DNA of 5,884 bases, from contig JAKAVW010000204.1 in NCBI GenBank assembly GCA_021827445.1, positions 1 through 5,884 on the forward strand. The letters run 5' to 3'. The DNA comes from Pseudomonadota bacterium. GTDB taxonomy: Bacteria; Pseudomonadota; Gammaproteobacteria; Acidithiobacillales; Acidithiobacillaceae. Position 1 is the first letter of the stretch. Each line of letters begins with the position of its first letter. The translations under genes and the position numbers were made by a program. Positions 1-5,884 of this stretch are shown in pieces. Under the pieces are notes generated by a model. The model did no database searches. It saw only the letters and a program-made list of their open reading frames with translations, and was not told where the DNA came from.

Positions 1-7
1 TGTGCAC

Positions 8-404
8 TCAAACGCGTCCAGCGAGAAACAATCTAACATATTGAATTGTATGCAAACTCTGACCCCGCTGCTCCACGTCATAGAAGTGGCGCCGCACATG
101 CGCCCAGCATCCGGCTTCGGTGACTTGTTCCTTTCGGTAGCGGGCATCATAGCCCTCATAGACATCGGTCTGGAGGATGCCTTGCCAGTCGCCCAGGAAG
201 TGTTGCGCGTGGATCCCCTTACGGTCCGGGGCATAATCAAATCAAAGACCACGATGAGATGCGGGGCATCCACCTGACTGCGATACACCCAGAGATAGGC
301 TTTGTCCGTCTTGCCGCTGCTGGGGTTGAGGACGGGCAAGGGAGTCTCGTCGGCGTGCAGGATGGTGGCCTCCAGCAAAGCCATTTTGCAGGCTTCCGCG
401 AGTG
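8..404 (-). pseudogene. IS66-family transposase (TnpC-like) remnant, frameshifted and truncated at both ends
   Basis: Conceptual translation of the minus strand gives a central piece of an IS66-type DDE transposase of about 115 recognisable residues, against roughly 500 for a full protein. It contains the first catalytic Asp in HADETPLPVL (Asp codon at 349-351), then KAYLWVYR, then FDY/APDRKG, the second Asp region in LQTDVYEGYDARY, and the CWAHVRRHFYDV block. The reading frame breaks at 236-245, where ATCAA is repeated in tandem; removing one copy restores VVFDYAPDRKG. Family similarity fades near position 57, after FYDVEQRGQS, and the shifted frame stops at 8-10. The N-terminal zinc/helical part, the distal catalytic Glu and both inverted repeats are absent. 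The fragment begins within about 15 bp of the integrase stop codon. It cannot encode an active transposase. The family call is firm; the exact boundaries are approximate. Confidence 0.88.
236..245. repeat. 5-bp tandem duplication that frameshifts the IS66 remnant
   Basis: The plus strand reads ATCAA twice in tandem. On the coding strand, taking out one 5-base copy changes VVFDLIMPRT into VVFDYAPDRKG, the sequence expected in the family. The duplication is therefore the inactivating change in this stretch. It could come from replication slippage or be a footprint left by an excised element with 5-bp target duplications. Confidence 0.8.
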
Positions 405-1457
405 CTATTTCAACTTCAGCGCCAGATCTTCCGCCCGCAAATGGGTATATTTCAGGAGCATCTGCATGGTTTTGTGCCCACTGATGGCTTGAAGTTCCAT
501 GATCGTCAAACCCTGCTCGGCCAGGCGGGTGATCGCTTCGTGGCGGAGATCGTGGAAACGCAAGTCCTCGATGTCGGCACGGCGGCAGGCCCGCACGAAA
601 GCCTGATGTGCGCCATCATATGTGGTTCCGAACACGCGCCCATCCAGGTTGCGTGGCAGGGCTTCCAGAACGGCCACGGCGCGACTGGAGAGGGGTACGG
701 TGCGGGCATCGCCGTTTTTGGTCTCGGGCAGGTGCGCCGTGCGCCGTTTCAGGTCCACATCGGACCATTGCAGGCCAATGCTGATCTTCTCCCGCTGGCC
801 CGTCTCTTTGTTGAGTGCCCACGTTTCCACTAATTCCCCGGATCTCATGGCCGTTTCTATGGCCAATACAACCAAAGGATGAAGCCATAGGTTACCGGAG
901 TCAGCGCAGGCGGCCAGTAGCCTTTCTTCCTCGTCATCGATCAGCCGCCGGTCTCGCCCTTTGGCGATTTTAGGCTTGCGCACCGCCTCATAGGGGTTAC
1001 TGATGGATTCCATCCCCCATTCGGTTTTCGCCACCTTAAACACGTGAGAGAACACGGCAAGGTGCAGCCGGATGGTGTTGCCGCCCTTGCCTTCCGATTC
1101 CATATCCTTGATCACGTCTGCGACATCTTTCCCACGGATGGAAGCCATGAACCGTTTTGAGAGCGGACGCCTTAACCATTGCTCCAGCTTCAAAGCCTCC
1201 GGGTAGCTGTTTTTCTTTCGTGGGGTGACTTCGGTAAGGTATCTCTGAAAACACTCGCCAAGCGTGGTGCTTTCCGCCTCGCTACGGTCCCGCCAGATCC
1301 CGCGCTCCATATCCGACTCAATGCCTCTCGCCCAGGCTTCCGCGTCGCGCTTCGCCCGGAAGGTCTTGGTCTGCGATGGGTGCCCTTTCCGCCGGACGAT
1401 GGCCTGCCACCCGATCGTGATGCCGTCCTGGTCTTCCCGTGAATTTATGGTCGCCAT
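405..1457 (-). CDS. int: Tyrosine-recombinase site-specific integrase
   Basis: Predicted 350-aa phage/ICE-type integrase that would catalyse recombination between the element and its chromosomal attachment site. Residues about 1-55 resemble the basic arm-site-binding domain (GWQAIVRRKG, KTFRAKRDAEAWA). Residues about 65-160 form the core-binding (SAM-like) domain. The catalytic domain, from about 170, carries R205 (AMRSGEL), K247 (PETKNGD), H302 and R305 (FHDLRHE), H328 (SGHKT) and nucleophile Y337 (LKYTHLRAEDL), so all six expected positions are present. The start at 1457 is preferred over an in-frame ATG at 1511 because GGAG lies 6 bases before it, the upstream ATG has no Shine-Dalgarno, and residues before MATINS do not look family-like. 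An insert of about 19 residues (roughly 210-228) separates SGEL from LQWSDVDL, which are normally nearly adjacent. The C-terminus looks complete. Its position beside a tRNA supports a role in tRNA-targeted integration. Confidence 0.92.
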   Translation of the reverse strand: MATINSREDQDGITIGWQAIVRRKGHPSQTKTFRAKRDAEAWARGIESDMERGIWRDRSEAESTTLGECFQRYLTEVTPRKKNSYPEALKLEQWLRRPLSKRFMASIRGKDVADVIKDMESEGKGGNTIRLHLAVFSHVFKVAKTEWGMESISNPYEAVRKPKIAKGRDRRLIDDEEERLLAACADSGNLWLHPLVVLAIETAMRSGELVETWALNKETGQREKISIGLQWSDVDLKRRTAHLPETKNGDARTVPLSSRAVAVLEALPRNLDGRVFGTTYDGAHQAFVRACRRADIEDLRFHDLRHEAITRLAEQGLTIMELQAISGHKTMQMLLKYTHLRAEDLALKLK

Positions 1458-1511
1458 GCTGCACTCCGCGCTGCACTTGAGTTCAGGCTTAGTGCAGCAT
1501 AAATGCAGCAT
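1456..1511. repeat. Four-copy GTGCAGC/GCTGCAC repeat cluster over the integrase start
   Basis: On the plus strand, GCTGCAC occurs at 1458-1464 and 1470-1476, then GTGCAGC at 1492-1498, and the near copy ATGCAGCAT at 1503-1511. The first two are 12 bases apart and the last two about 11 apart, and the pairs face each other across a 15-bp centre. The copy at 1456-1464 includes part of the integrase start codon, and the Shine-Dalgarno lies between the two start-proximal copies. The layout suggests arm-type integrase sites or an autoregulatory operator. The inverted copies could also pair in the mRNA and hide the start. Function is inferred; the repeats themselves are directly visible. Confidence 0.7.
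1464..1467 (-). promoter_or_regulatory. Shine-Dalgarno GGAG that fixes the integrase start
   Basis: The coding strand reads GGAG, then six bases, then the ATG at 1457. The alternative ATG at 1511 is preceded only by AT-rich sequence with no purine-rich match. This supports a 350-aa rather than a 368-aa integrase. Confidence 0.65.
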
Positions 1512-1529
1512 TTATTCAATAGAATCCAT

Positions 1530-1551
1530 AAATGGCTAAGGAAAGCCACTT
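1530..1551 (-). terminator. Hairpin downstream of the tRNA, possible weak terminator
   Basis: The transcript sense reads AAGTGGCT, loop TTCCTT, then AGCCATTT. This gives an 8-bp stem including one G-U pair, and it starts 16 bases past the tRNA CCA. There is no real U tract after it (ATGG follows), so it may instead be a processing or attachment-site structure. Confidence 0.35.
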
Positions 1552-1566
1552 AACTGCTTGATTGTA

Positions 1567-1643
<77 letters not shown>

Positions 1644-1644
1644 T

Positions 1645-1677
1645 AAAGAAAAGCGTGGAACGCGCTAAGATCCACGC
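1645..1677 (-). terminator. Rho-independent terminator after rpoD
   Basis: The transcript sense reads GCGTGGA, an 11-base loop, TCCACGC, then TTTTCTTT. The 7-bp stem (1671-1677 with 1653-1659) and U-rich tail are typical of an intrinsic terminator. It lies 21 bases past the rpoD stop and ends one base before the mature tRNA 5' end, so it should separate the rpoD operon from the tRNA unless read through. Confidence 0.78.
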
Positions 1678-1698
1678 CTGTATACAGCAGAAGCCACA

Positions 1699-3588
1699 TC
1701 AGGACGGGATCGTCACCTCACCATCCACAAAACTGCGCAACCGCTCCGAGCGGGAGGGATGACGCAGTTTACGCAGTGCCTTGGCTTCAATTTGGCGGAT
1801 ACGCTCACGAGTAACGTCAAACTGCTTGCCAACTTCCTCTAGCGTGTGGTCGGTATTCATTCCGATACCAAAACGCATACGCAGCACCTTGGCCTCCCGC
1901 GCCGTCAAACCATTATCGAGCAGTTCCTCAACCACTTCGCGAATCGCCGCATTAACGGCAGAATCCGCTGGCGCCGTCACATTCCGATCCTCGATAAAAT
2001 CACCCAGATGTGAATCTTCATCATCACCAATGGGCGTTTCCATAGAGATGGGTTCCTTAGCAATTTTCAACACCTTACGGATTTTATCCTCGGGCATTTC
2101 CATCCGTTCTGCCAACTCTTCAGGCGTCGGCTCCCGTCCCATTTCCTGAAGCATCTGCCGACTGATCCGGTTGAGTTTGTTGATAGTTTCGATCATATGT
2201 ACCGGAATACGAATGGTCCGCGCCTGATCCGCAATACTCCGCGTAATGGCCTGGCGTATCCACCAGGTCGCATAAGTAGAGAATTTGTAGCCACGCCGGT
2301 ATTCAAACTTGTCCACTGCCTTCATCAGACCGATGTTTCCTTCCTGAATCAGATCCAGGAACTGCAAGCCACGATTGGTGTACTTCTTGGCAATAGAGAT
2401 CACCAGACGCAGGTTGGCCTCGACCATTTCCTTCTTAGCACGCCGTGCCTTAGCCTCACCAATAGACATCAGTCGGCTGGCCTCTTTGATCTCAACAACC
2501 GGCAAACCAGCACGCTTCTCAATATTCGCCAGTTGCTTCATGATCGATACGATATCGTCACGAAACTCAATCAAACGGGCGCTGTAAGAAAATCCACCCG
2601 ATATTTGCTGATCAATCCAGCCAATATCACTCTCGTGACCAGGATAACTGCGTACAAAATCCTTACGCGGAAAACGTGCACGTTCAATGCACAGTTCCAT
2701 CAACTCCCGTTCGCACTGACGTACTTCCTCAGTCAGCCCGCGTAGCGCATCGGTCATGACATCGATCTGGCGAACATTGAGCTTGATTTCCAGGAAGCGC
2801 TCCGCAAGCTCACGACGCTGCTGCTGGTAAGCTTCCCCATGCATTTCACCATCGGCATAGCTGACGAGTAACGCGGTGTAAGCAGCGCGAATGATTGCAA
2901 AACGTTCCAACGCTTCTTCGAGTTGCGGACCCTTGTCTACTTCGACATCACCGTCTTCGGATTCTTCTTCGTCGTCCTCAACCTCAATCTCGTCGCCCTC
3001 TACCAGCACGGCATCCTCATCCGCGCTGACCGCCTCCGCGTCCAGTGCATTAGGATCGATAAAGGCGTCTACCACTTCATCCAGGCGTGTCTCACCACGC
3101 TCTACCCGGTCCGCCGCGTCCAACAAAAGAGAGATGGTCGTCGGACAGGTCGATACCGCCCGCAGCACCTGCATCAGGCCATCCTCAATACGCCGGGCAA
3201 TCTCGATTTCACCTTCACGGGTGAGCAGTTCGACGCTGCCCATCTCGCGCATGTACATGCGCACCGGGTCACTGGTCCGCCCGATATCCGCCTCGACCAC
3301 GGCCAGGGCTTCTTCAGCGGCCTCTTCCGCTTCCTGGGCAGCGACCACAGAGCCGCCTTCCCCATCCAGCAGGGTCTCGCCATCGGGGGCTTCCTCGAAG
3401 ACCTCAATACCCATGTCATTGATCATGGAGATGACATTTTCCATCTGCTCGGGGTCGAAGACCTCTTCAGGCAAATGATCATTGATCTCGCGATAGGTCA
3501 GGTAGCCTTGCTCTTTACCGCGTGCGATAAGCCGCTTCAGCTCAGACCGCTGAGATTCATTATCCACTGCACTCTCACCGTCTCTCAT
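1699..3588 (-). CDS. rpoD: RNA polymerase primary sigma factor RpoD (sigma-70)
   Basis: Predicted 629 aa (E. coli 613), the housekeeping sigma subunit that directs RNA polymerase to -10/-35 promoters. Region 1.1 is at about 10-70 (LIARGKEQGYLTYREINDHLP). Region 1.2 is at about 102-137 (GRTSDPVRMYMREMG). A non-conserved segment follows, with an acidic run at about 187-215. Regions 2.1-2.4 lie at about 385-460, including NLRLVISIAKKYTNRG, LDLIQEGNIGLMKAVDKFEYRRG and FSTYATWWIRQAITR. Region 3 is at about 470-535. Region 4 is at about 550-620, with the -35-binding helix-turn-helix in TLEEVGKQFDVTRERIRQIE. The start at 3588 is preferred over the in-frame ATG at 3642: it is preceded by AGGG at 5 bases, its N-terminus aligns with other RpoD proteins, and the upstream ATG overlaps the -35 of the proposed promoter. 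It lies 102 bp downstream of dnaG, as in the macromolecular synthesis operon. A short tail, EVTIPS, follows the usual LRSF end. Confidence 0.98.
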   Translation of the reverse strand: MRDGESAVDNESQRSELKRLIARGKEQGYLTYREINDHLPEEVFDPEQMENVISMINDMGIEVFEEAPDGETLLDGEGGSVVAAQEAEEAAEEALAVVEADIGRTSDPVRMYMREMGSVELLTREGEIEIARRIEDGLMQVLRAVSTCPTTISLLLDAADRVERGETRLDEVVDAFIDPNALDAEAVSADEDAVLVEGDEIEVEDDEEESEDGDVEVDKGPQLEEALERFAIIRAAYTALLVSYADGEMHGEAYQQQRRELAERFLEIKLNVRQIDVMTDALRGLTEEVRQCERELMELCIERARFPRKDFVRSYPGHESDIGWIDQQISGGFSYSARLIEFRDDIVSIMKQLANIEKRAGLPVVEIKEASRLMSIGEAKARRAKKEMVEANLRLVISIAKKYTNRGLQFLDLIQEGNIGLMKAVDKFEYRRGYKFSTYATWWIRQAITRSIADQARTIRIPVHMIETINKLNRISRQMLQEMGREPTPEELAERMEMPEDKIRKVLKIAKEPISMETPIGDDEDSHLGDFIEDRNVTAPADSAVNAAIREVVEELLDNGLTAREAKVLRMRFGIGMNTDHTLEEVGKQFDVTRERIRQIEAKALRKLRHPSRSERLRSFVDGEVTIPS

Positions 3589-3617
3589 AACCACCCTGCA
3601 CTCGCGGAAAGCCGCAC

Positions 3618-3647
3618 ATTGTATAAGAAAAACCACACGCATGGAAA
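3618..3647 (-). promoter_or_regulatory. Candidate sigma-70 promoter for rpoD in the dnaG-rpoD gap
   Basis: The coding strand has TTTCCA (3642-3647, 4 of 6 to TTGACA), an 18-bp spacer, and TACAAT (3618-3623, 5 of 6 to TATAAT). A start near 3611 would leave a leader of about 23 bases containing the AGGG ribosome-binding site before the ATG at 3588. This would let rpoD be expressed separately from dnaG. A perfect 6-1-6 dyad (AAGGTG-C-CACCTT on the plus strand, 3646-3658) overlaps the upstream edge and could be an operator. Only sequence matching supports these calls. Confidence 0.5.
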
Positions 3648-3690
3648 GGTGCCACCTTCACAGACCTGCATCCTCAGCCCTTTTTCCGGC

Positions 3691-5433
3691 TCAAACACCC
3701 TTCCGCCTGCCGCGCCGGGACAAGCGTACCATCTCTGCCCGCTCCTGCTCGGAAAGCGCGCTCAAACCACCCTGATCGGCTGCTCGGCTGATAAAGCGGC
3801 TGCGCGCCGCAGCAAGACGCTGATTCACCCGCGCCACACAGCCCGCAATTTCAAGCTGCATCGACGCACCATCTTCTGCGCCACTAGAGTCACCCATCAC
3901 CAGTGCGTAGCACACTTCAGCATGTTCCGACACCGACAGTTTTGCGAACAACTCGTGAGAACTTAGATGGGTCATGTTGGCCAAAATATCAAGGGTCTCT
4001 GCCAGATTTTTTGCCATGGGGTCACTGTCGAAGAGAAAAGGCAACAAATCGCGATCCAACGCCTGCCAGGCAGAGTCTTCAGGAAAACTCAGCAATAGCC
4101 GCAACGCCGTTTTGTAAAGAGATGGTCCTCGGCTAGCGGGGAGTGCTGCTTTACGTGGCACGCGCGGCGCCGCCCGCCGGGTAACCGGCGCTAACCCGCA
4201 AAGATCCTGCACTCGTTGCTCATAGACCTCACGCAAGATCGGATCGCTCACCCGCTTCAGAAAATCGCGCGCCGCATGCAGAAAAAGAGCCTTCTCGTCT
4301 TCTGCTGCAAGATTGTGTCGGCGTTGCAGTTCTTCCAAAAAGAAATCAATGGCCGGGCGCGCGCCCGGAAGCAGTGATTCAAACGCCGCGGACCCATGCT
4401 GACGCACCAGTGAGTCGGGGTCCTCCCCATCGGGCAGGAACAACATCCGCAGCAGACGCCCCTCGCGCAGATGCTCCGGTGCCATCTGCACCGCGCGCCA
4501 GGCGGCATTACGCCCAGCATTATCGCCGTCAAAACAAAGCAGCACCTCGGTCGCCGCCCGGAAGAGCATCTCCAACTGGCTATCGCCCAGGGCAGTTCCA
4601 CTGGCAGCAACGGCATAGTCAATGCCCGCCTGGTGCAAGGTGATGACATCCAGATACCCCTCCACCAGCAGAACCCGCCCGGCACGACGCAACCCCTCCT
4701 TCGCCTGATGCAGACCATAAAGCACCCGGCCCTTGTGGTAGAGGGCACTTTCCGGCGAATTAAGATATTTGGGCTCGTGTCCATCAAGACTGCGCCCGCC
4801 CAGCCCCACCGCTTGCCCTCGCCCATCGCGGATCGGGAAAATCACCCGGCCGCGAAAACGATCATAGACCGAGCCATCGTCGCGACTGCTGACCAGCCCC
4901 GCCCCCAGCAACTGCCGCCGCAATGATGCATTATTGCCGAGTTTTTGGCTCAGAAACTGGGCCGCTGGTGGTGCATAACCCAACTCAAAGCGCGCGATAA
5001 TGTCGGCATCCAGTCCTCTTCCACGCAGATATTCCTGGGCCGGGAGATGTTCTGCGACCATGGACTGGTAAAGGGCGACGGCTTTTTCGAGGATGGCACG
5101 CAGCGGCCGGAGGTCTTCCTGTTCTCCAGTGGGGCTGTCTTCAGGCAGGGCAATGCCCGCCTCCTCGGCCAGCGTCGTCACCGCTTCAGGGAAAGAGAGC
5201 CGGTCATGGGCCATCAAAAATCCGATGGCATTCCCATGCGCGTGGCAGCCAAAACAGTAATAAATCTGCTTATCCGCGCTGACAGAAAATGAGGGGCTTT
5301 TTTCCTGATGAAACGGACAGCAGGCCCAGAAATCCTTCCCCTTTTTCTTCAGCGGTACGCGACTGTCGATAAGGCGCACCAGATCGCTGTGCTCCAGTAC
5401 GGCATCGATAAATGCGGGAGAGAAGTTGGCCAT
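3691..5433 (-). CDS. dnaG: DNA primase DnaG
   Basis: Predicted 580 aa (E. coli 581). It makes the RNA primers for replication and works with the replicative helicase DnaB at the fork. The N-terminal CHC2 zinc domain is intact, with ligands C39, H42, C60 and C63 (CCPFHQEKSPSF, YYCFGC). The catalytic core follows (RFRGRVIFPIRD at about 192-203, PKYLNSPES at about 221-229). The Toprim domain carries E258 (LLVEGYLDV) and D302/D304 (CFDGDNAG) for metal binding. From about 430 the sequence is much less conserved, as expected for the helicase-binding C-terminal domain, and the tail is basic (RRGRRKGV). The ATG at 5433 lies three bases after the TGA of mutS2. The best Shine-Dalgarno (GGAG, 5446-5449) is 12 bases away, inside a hairpin loop, suggesting coupling to upstream translation. 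rpoD follows after about 100 bp. Confidence 0.98.
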   Translation of the reverse strand: MANFSPAFIDAVLEHSDLVRLIDSRVPLKKKGKDFWACCPFHQEKSPSFSVSADKQIYYCFGCHAHGNAIGFLMAHDRLSFPEAVTTLAEEAGIALPEDSPTGEQEDLRPLRAILEKAVALYQSMVAEHLPAQEYLRGRGLDADIIARFELGYAPPAAQFLSQKLGNNASLRRQLLGAGLVSSRDDGSVYDRFRGRVIFPIRDGRGQAVGLGGRSLDGHEPKYLNSPESALYHKGRVLYGLHQAKEGLRRAGRVLLVEGYLDVITLHQAGIDYAVAASGTALGDSQLEMLFRAATEVLLCFDGDNAGRNAAWRAVQMAPEHLREGRLLRMLFLPDGEDPDSLVRQHGSAAFESLLPGARPAIDFFLEELQRRHNLAAEDEKALFLHAARDFLKRVSDPILREVYEQRVQDLCGLAPVTRRAAPRVPRKAALPASRGPSLYKTALRLLLSFPEDSAWQALDRDLLPFLFDSDPMAKNLAETLDILANMTHLSSHELFAKLSVSEHAEVCYALVMGDSSGAEDGASMQLEIAGCVARVNQRLAAARSRFISRAADQGGLSALSEQERAEMVRLSRRGRRKGV

Positions 5434-5434
5434 C

Positions 5435-5461
5435 CGTCAGCGTAACTCCAACTCGCTGACG
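5435..5461 (-). promoter_or_regulatory. Hairpin spanning the mutS2 stop and the dnaG ribosome-binding site
   Basis: The transcript sense reads CGTCAGCG, an 11-base loop AGTTGGAGTTA, then CGCTGACG, a perfect 8-bp stem. The mutS2 stop TGA lies in the 3' arm, the only GGAG for dnaG is in the loop, and the dnaG ATG starts one base past the stem. Ribosomes finishing mutS2 would melt this structure, so it may couple the two genes or limit primase synthesis. It has no U tract, so it is not a terminator. Confidence 0.55.
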
Positions 5462-5884
5462 CCGCCACCACCATGCTCTGGCCGCGCCATGCGCCATTGG
5501 CTGACCCGGGGGTCCTGTCCGGCAAATTCGCGCACCATTTCCGCAAGCACGCCATTACCCTTCCCGTGCAGAATCTCGACCTGCTGGCGACCGGCGGCCA
5601 CGGCACCATCCACATGACGGCACAAGGCCGCCAAAGCGTCTTCCCGAAGCTGTCCGCGCAAATCCAAACGCCAGGGACGATCTTCCGGGGCTGCATATTG
5701 AGTGCTGCCCTTTTCCTTGGGCATCTGCACCGCTGCATCCACGGCGAATTGTGCGGTAGGCACCCAAAGCTGTTTGCCCCGCAATTGAATCTGCACCCGT
5801 TGCCGGGCTGGATCCACACGCAATACCTGGGTCACCTGCCGGAGCGGCAGAAACAGGCCCTTGGCCCCCACGGCAGGCAGACTA
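5437..5884 (-). CDS. mutS2: MutS2 family protein, C-terminal part with Smr domain (partial)
   Basis: The frame is open to the window edge, so only the last 148 or so residues are seen and the true start is outside. A GTG at 5871 lies in frame but is internal. The visible part has a beta-rich stretch (VTQVLRVDPARQRVQIQLRGKQLWVP) matching the segment before the Smr domain. The Smr domain itself has LDLRGQLREDALAAL and the nuclease-type HGKGNG motif (VEILHGKGNGVLAEMVREF). The end, RPEHGGGGVSELELR, is typical of MutS2, which usually runs to nearly 800 aa with an N-terminal MutS-like ATPase. MutS2 proteins act in recombination control or rescue of collided ribosomes; which applies here cannot be read from this fragment. 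A stand-alone Smr protein is the alternative, but the preceding stretch fits MutS2 better. Stop TGA and the dnaG ATG are separated by CGG, implying co-transcription. Confidence 0.85.
   Translation of the reverse strand, partial: SLPAVGAKGLFLPLRQVTQVLRVDPARQRVQIQLRGKQLWVPTAQFAVDAAVQMPKEKGSTQYAAPEDRPWRLDLRGQLREDALAALCRHVDGAVAAGRQQVEILHGKGNGVLAEMVREFAGQDPRVSQWRMARPEHGGGGVSELELR

Larger units (their letters stand above)
1..1566. mobile_element. Proximal end of a tRNA-integrated genetic element (integrase plus IS remnant)
   Basis: A tyrosine-recombinase gene lies immediately beyond the 3' end of a tRNA gene, followed by a transposase remnant, while the other side of the tRNA is core housekeeping DNA. 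This is the usual arrangement of an integrative element or genomic island whose attachment site is the tRNA 3' end. The right boundary is taken as the tRNA 3' terminus. The left boundary lies outside the window, and no second copy of the tRNA 3' end was seen here. Cargo, size and mobility cannot be judged. Confidence 0.6.

Noticed and set aside
44..51. CATACAAT on the minus strand, also found just after the tRNA CCA (1561-1568), considered as a second attachment site
   Set aside because: Only 8 bases match and none of the tRNA acceptor sequence is present beside it; this is too short to separate from chance.
187..215. Acidic run in RpoD considered as an unusual insertion
   Set aside because: Acidic stretches in this non-conserved segment are also found in E. 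coli RpoD, so it is ordinary.
1458..1511. Upstream in-frame ATG giving an 18-residue longer integrase
   Set aside because: No Shine-Dalgarno, cysteine-rich non-family residues encoded by the repeat cluster, and a better site at 1457.
2197..2745. A 182-codon plus-strand open frame
   Set aside because: It is antisense to conserved sigma regions 2 and earlier; rpoD is certain, so this is a shadow.
3589..3642. Upstream in-frame ATG giving an 18-residue longer RpoD
   Set aside because: The extra residues do not resemble RpoD N-termini, no Shine-Dalgarno precedes the codon, and it overlaps the -35 of the candidate promoter.
2923..3966. A 347-codon open frame on the plus strand
   Set aside because: It lies wholly antisense to rpoD and the end of dnaG, crosses their boundary, has no recognisable domain, and is explained by codon bias on the opposite strand.

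Overview
This is a proteobacterial chromosome segment in which every confident gene lies on the minus strand. Read in the direction of transcription, from high to low coordinates, it holds the 3' end of mutS2, complete dnaG (primase), complete rpoD (primary sigma-70), a terminator hairpin, a CAU-anticodon tRNA gene that fits tRNA-Ile2, a tyrosine-recombinase integrase, and a broken IS66-family transposase fragment. RpoD and DnaG match the E. coli proteins closely in length and motif spacing, which points to a gamma- or beta-proteobacterium. An Acidithiobacillus-like host is only a guess.

Right part (1644-5884) is core housekeeping DNA. The MutS2 Smr domain ends in a TGA three bases before the dnaG ATG, and that junction is spanned by an 8-bp hairpin. 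DnaG (580 aa) has intact zinc ligands and Toprim acidic residues. About 100 bp separate dnaG from rpoD and carry a plausible sigma-70-type promoter just before the preferred rpoD start. The dnaG-rpoD pair is the core of the classical macromolecular synthesis operon, but here MutS2 rather than S21/rpsU lies immediately upstream. A GC-rich hairpin with a U-rich tail ends rpoD one base before the tRNA.

Left part (1 to about 1566) looks like the end of an integrated element that uses the tRNA 3' end as its attachment site. The integrase starts 110 bp beyond the tRNA and has all six catalytic positions. Four copies of a GTGCAGC-type motif surround its start codon. Directly after its stop codon comes a degraded piece of an IS66 transposase, frameshifted by a 5-bp tandem duplication and lacking both ends. 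The other end of the element is not in the window.

No new multi-gene system was recognised. The items most worth checking are the repeat cluster over the integrase start, the insert in the integrase catalytic domain, the terminator-tRNA arrangement, and the stop/start hairpin at mutS2-dnaG.
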